This document shows positions 6,143-7,159 of a DNA stretch of 7,159 bases, piece by piece; the first letter of the stretch is position 1; every line of letters starts with the position of its first letter. Where the stretch lies: positions 1-7,159 of the forward strand of contig CABUDZ010000097.1 in NCBI GenBank assembly GCA_902490445.1, written 5' to 3'. The stretch is from an uncultured Collinsella sp. Its GTDB lineage: Bacteria; Actinomycetota; Coriobacteriia; Coriobacteriales; Coriobacteriaceae. Under the pieces are notes generated by a model. It was not told the DNA's origin, ran no database searches, and was given only the letters and a program-made list of their open reading frames with translations. The position numbers were made by a program, and so were the translations under genes.

Positions 6143-6230
6143 GTTCGGTAAGTGTCCGAAAATCCACGCTCACCGCTCCGGGTTGGTAAATGGCCCATGC
6201 GCACTGGCGGGGCTTTCCGCATGCAATCCA

Positions 6231-6264
6231 TATCGTTGTTCGATAAACTGTTCGAATAACGATA
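6231..6264. promoter_or_regulatory. Operator-like palindrome with nested tandem repeat upstream of the DUF2975/HTH pair
   Basis: TATCGTTGTTCGA (6231-6243) and TCGAATAACGATA (6252-6264) are reverse complements at 12 of 13 positions, with an 8-base spacer. The same stretch is also a tandem direct repeat: TGTTCGATAAAC (6237-6248) then TGTTCGAATAAC (6249-6260), identical at ten of twelve positions. It ends 20 bases before the DUF2975 start codon, the region where the promoter must lie. The symmetry and position suggest the binding site of a regulator, possibly the HTH protein encoded two genes on. I could not place -35 and -10 boxes with confidence. Confidence 0.55.
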
Positions 6265-6284
6265 GAGCCGATGAGGGTGAGTGT

Positions 6285-6845
6285 ATGTCCAACAGCGTTC
6301 AGCGTATGGCCAAGGCGGGCGAAAATATCAGGAAGCTTGGTTTTTGCATGGCAGCCGTTTTTGCAGGGATGCTCGTTGCTTTTGCCGCGTTGGTTGTTTA
6401 CGTGAGCTGGTATGCGGTTGCAAACGTTGTTTCTGTCGATTCTTTCGGTGTCGTGACGCTTCTCGATGGCGGGAGCATCGTTATCCCAAGCGGGCTGTGC
6501 CTGGCACTCGTCGTGGGTGTTTCGCTTGTCGTTTTGTGCGGAATCAGCCATAACATCTCTCGGGGCGTCTCGCCCTTTACCAAGGCGCATGTGCGGCTTA
6601 TCCGTGTTCTTGCACTTGCCTTTGCTGTTAACGCCGTGGTTTCGTTTGTTGGTGCCTATGAATCGGTCAATCTCACCATTGGCGGACTGGAGCTTTACAT
6701 CGTGCCTCATTCCTTCGTTATTGAGATTTGCCAAGGCGCTACCTTTGATGCGGGGTCGTTTATCGGCGCAGTTGTCTGTCTGTTTATCTCGGCGATCTGG
6801 AGTTATGCCTCGCTGCTCCAAGAGCAGTCTGACGAGCTTGTGTAG
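6285..6845 (+). CDS. DUF2975 family membrane protein
   Basis: A 186-residue integral membrane protein with four predicted transmembrane helices at about 18-42, 68-87, 107-125 and 158-176. The stretch between helices 2 and 3, SRGVSPFTKAHVRLIRVLA (92-110), matches the G-x-PF hallmark of DUF2975 proteins. The biochemical function is unknown for the family. Members are typically encoded next to a very small Cro/YozG-type HTH regulator, exactly the arrangement here, with eight bases between this stop and the next start. The frame is open from 6123, but that start lies inside the palindrome's right arm and adds a non-hydrophobic tail unlike the family. The ATG at 6285 has GAGGGTGA (6273-6280) just upstream and gives a normal length. 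A role as membrane partner or signal sensor for the regulator is an inference from gene pairing. Confidence 0.87.
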   Translation: MSNSVQRMAKAGENIRKLGFCMAAVFAGMLVAFAALVVYVSWYAVANVVSVDSFGVVTLLDGGSIVIPSGLCLALVVGVSLVVLCGISHNISRGVSPFTKAHVRLIRVLALAFAVNAVVSFVGAYESVNLTIGGLELYIVPHSFVIEICQGATFDAGSFIGAVVCLFISAIWSYASLLQEQSDELV

Positions 6846-6853
6846 GAGGAAAC

Positions 6854-7159
6854 ATGAGCTATCTCATCATCGAGCTTGAGACGCAGCTGCTTAAGACCGG
6901 AAAGACCAGTGCTGATCTGATTCGGGCGACGGGGCATACTCCGGCTAATATTTCAAAGCTAAGAAACGGAAAAATAAAAGCTATTCGCCTTAAGACGCTT
7001 CTCGAAATCTGTGATGAGCTTGATTGTCAACCGGGAGATATTATTCAGCGCGTGAGCGAGAAAGAGCTTGAGGAGCTTATTGTCGAACGCGCAAAAAATG
7101 TCGTGAGGCAGATGCGGGATGGCGGAGGCAACGAGGCGTCACTTCCGACATCAGTCTTC
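6854..7159 (+). CDS. Small Cro/C1-type (YozG-like) HTH regulator, 3' end beyond the right edge
   Basis: 102 residues are visible with no stop. Residues about 5-65 form a compact XRE-type helix-turn-helix: LIIELETQLLKTGKTSADL, then the recognition segment HTPANISKLRNGKIKAIRL, then the family-typical LLEICDELDCQPGDII. This fits the short DNA-binding proteins paired with DUF2975 genes. Those are usually about 70 residues; here a charged tail (EKELEELIVERAKNVVRQMRD) continues at least 30 residues more and may form a helix for dimerisation. The ATG at 6854 follows AGGAGGA by three bases, a strong but close ribosome binding site, and the upstream DUF2975 stop overlaps that site. Codons such as AGA, ATA and AAA are more frequent than in neighbouring genes, a hint of transfer. 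It probably regulates its own operon through the palindrome at 6231-6264; this is inference. Confidence 0.86.
   Translation, partial: MSYLIIELETQLLKTGKTSADLIRATGHTPANISKLRNGKIKAIRLKTLLEICDELDCQPGDIIQRVSEKELEELIVERAKNVVRQMRDGGGNEASLPTSVF

Noticed and set aside
6123..6284. Upstream start for the DUF2975 protein
   Set aside because: The start lies in the right arm of the palindrome and the added residues include the operator-like region; the ATG at 6285 has a clear Shine-Dalgarno sequence.

Overview
The window is GC-rich and densely packed, with codon use and gene content typical of a high-GC Gram-positive gut bacterium. I read it as most likely a Coriobacteriia member resembling Collinsella. 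The support is indirect: a SEC-C-tagged methionine aminopeptidase, a degenerate-GGDEF/REC/HD-GYP protein with an Hpt partner, a DUF2975/small-HTH pair, and long perfect palindromes between genes. The genus is an inference from gene style, not from a marker gene.

Left part (1-2558), all on the minus strand, read right to left. A small radical SAM protein of the COG0731 type (1782-2558) is followed by a long perfect palindrome (1674-1740), then type I methionine aminopeptidase with an N-terminal zinc motif (734-1621). A strong intrinsic terminator (677-724) and a REP-like hairpin (622-659) come next, then the 5' two-thirds of a D-2-hydroxyacid dehydrogenase gene (1-603) that runs off the left edge. 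The terminator and palindromes suggest these are separate transcription units.

Middle part. A 225-base divergent intergenic region (2559-2783) with two inverted repeats separates the radical SAM gene from a plus-strand alpha/beta hydrolase (2784-3581). A 211-base gap follows, carrying a near-consensus promoter (3678-3706). That promoter drives a two-gene signalling operon: a 626-residue protein with a cysteine-containing N-terminal domain, a degenerate GGDEF, a receiver and an intact HD-GYP (3793-5673), and a 118-residue histidine phosphotransfer protein (5698-6054). The natural reading is that the Hpt protein exchanges phosphate with the receiver (or another one), which in turn gates c-di-GMP hydrolysis by the HD-GYP domain.

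Right part. A second long palindrome (6079-6142) closes the signalling operon. A region with a 13-bp-armed operator-like palindrome (6231-6264) leads into a four-helix DUF2975 membrane protein (6285-6845) and a small Cro/YozG-type HTH regulator (6854 to the right edge). This is a common two-gene membrane protein/regulator module.

The most interesting points are the covarying palindromes, the repeated octamer TAACGATA that occurs only in two promoter regions, and the Hpt plus degenerate-GGDEF/REC/HD-GYP circuit. No tRNA, rRNA, CRISPR array or transposase gene is visible.
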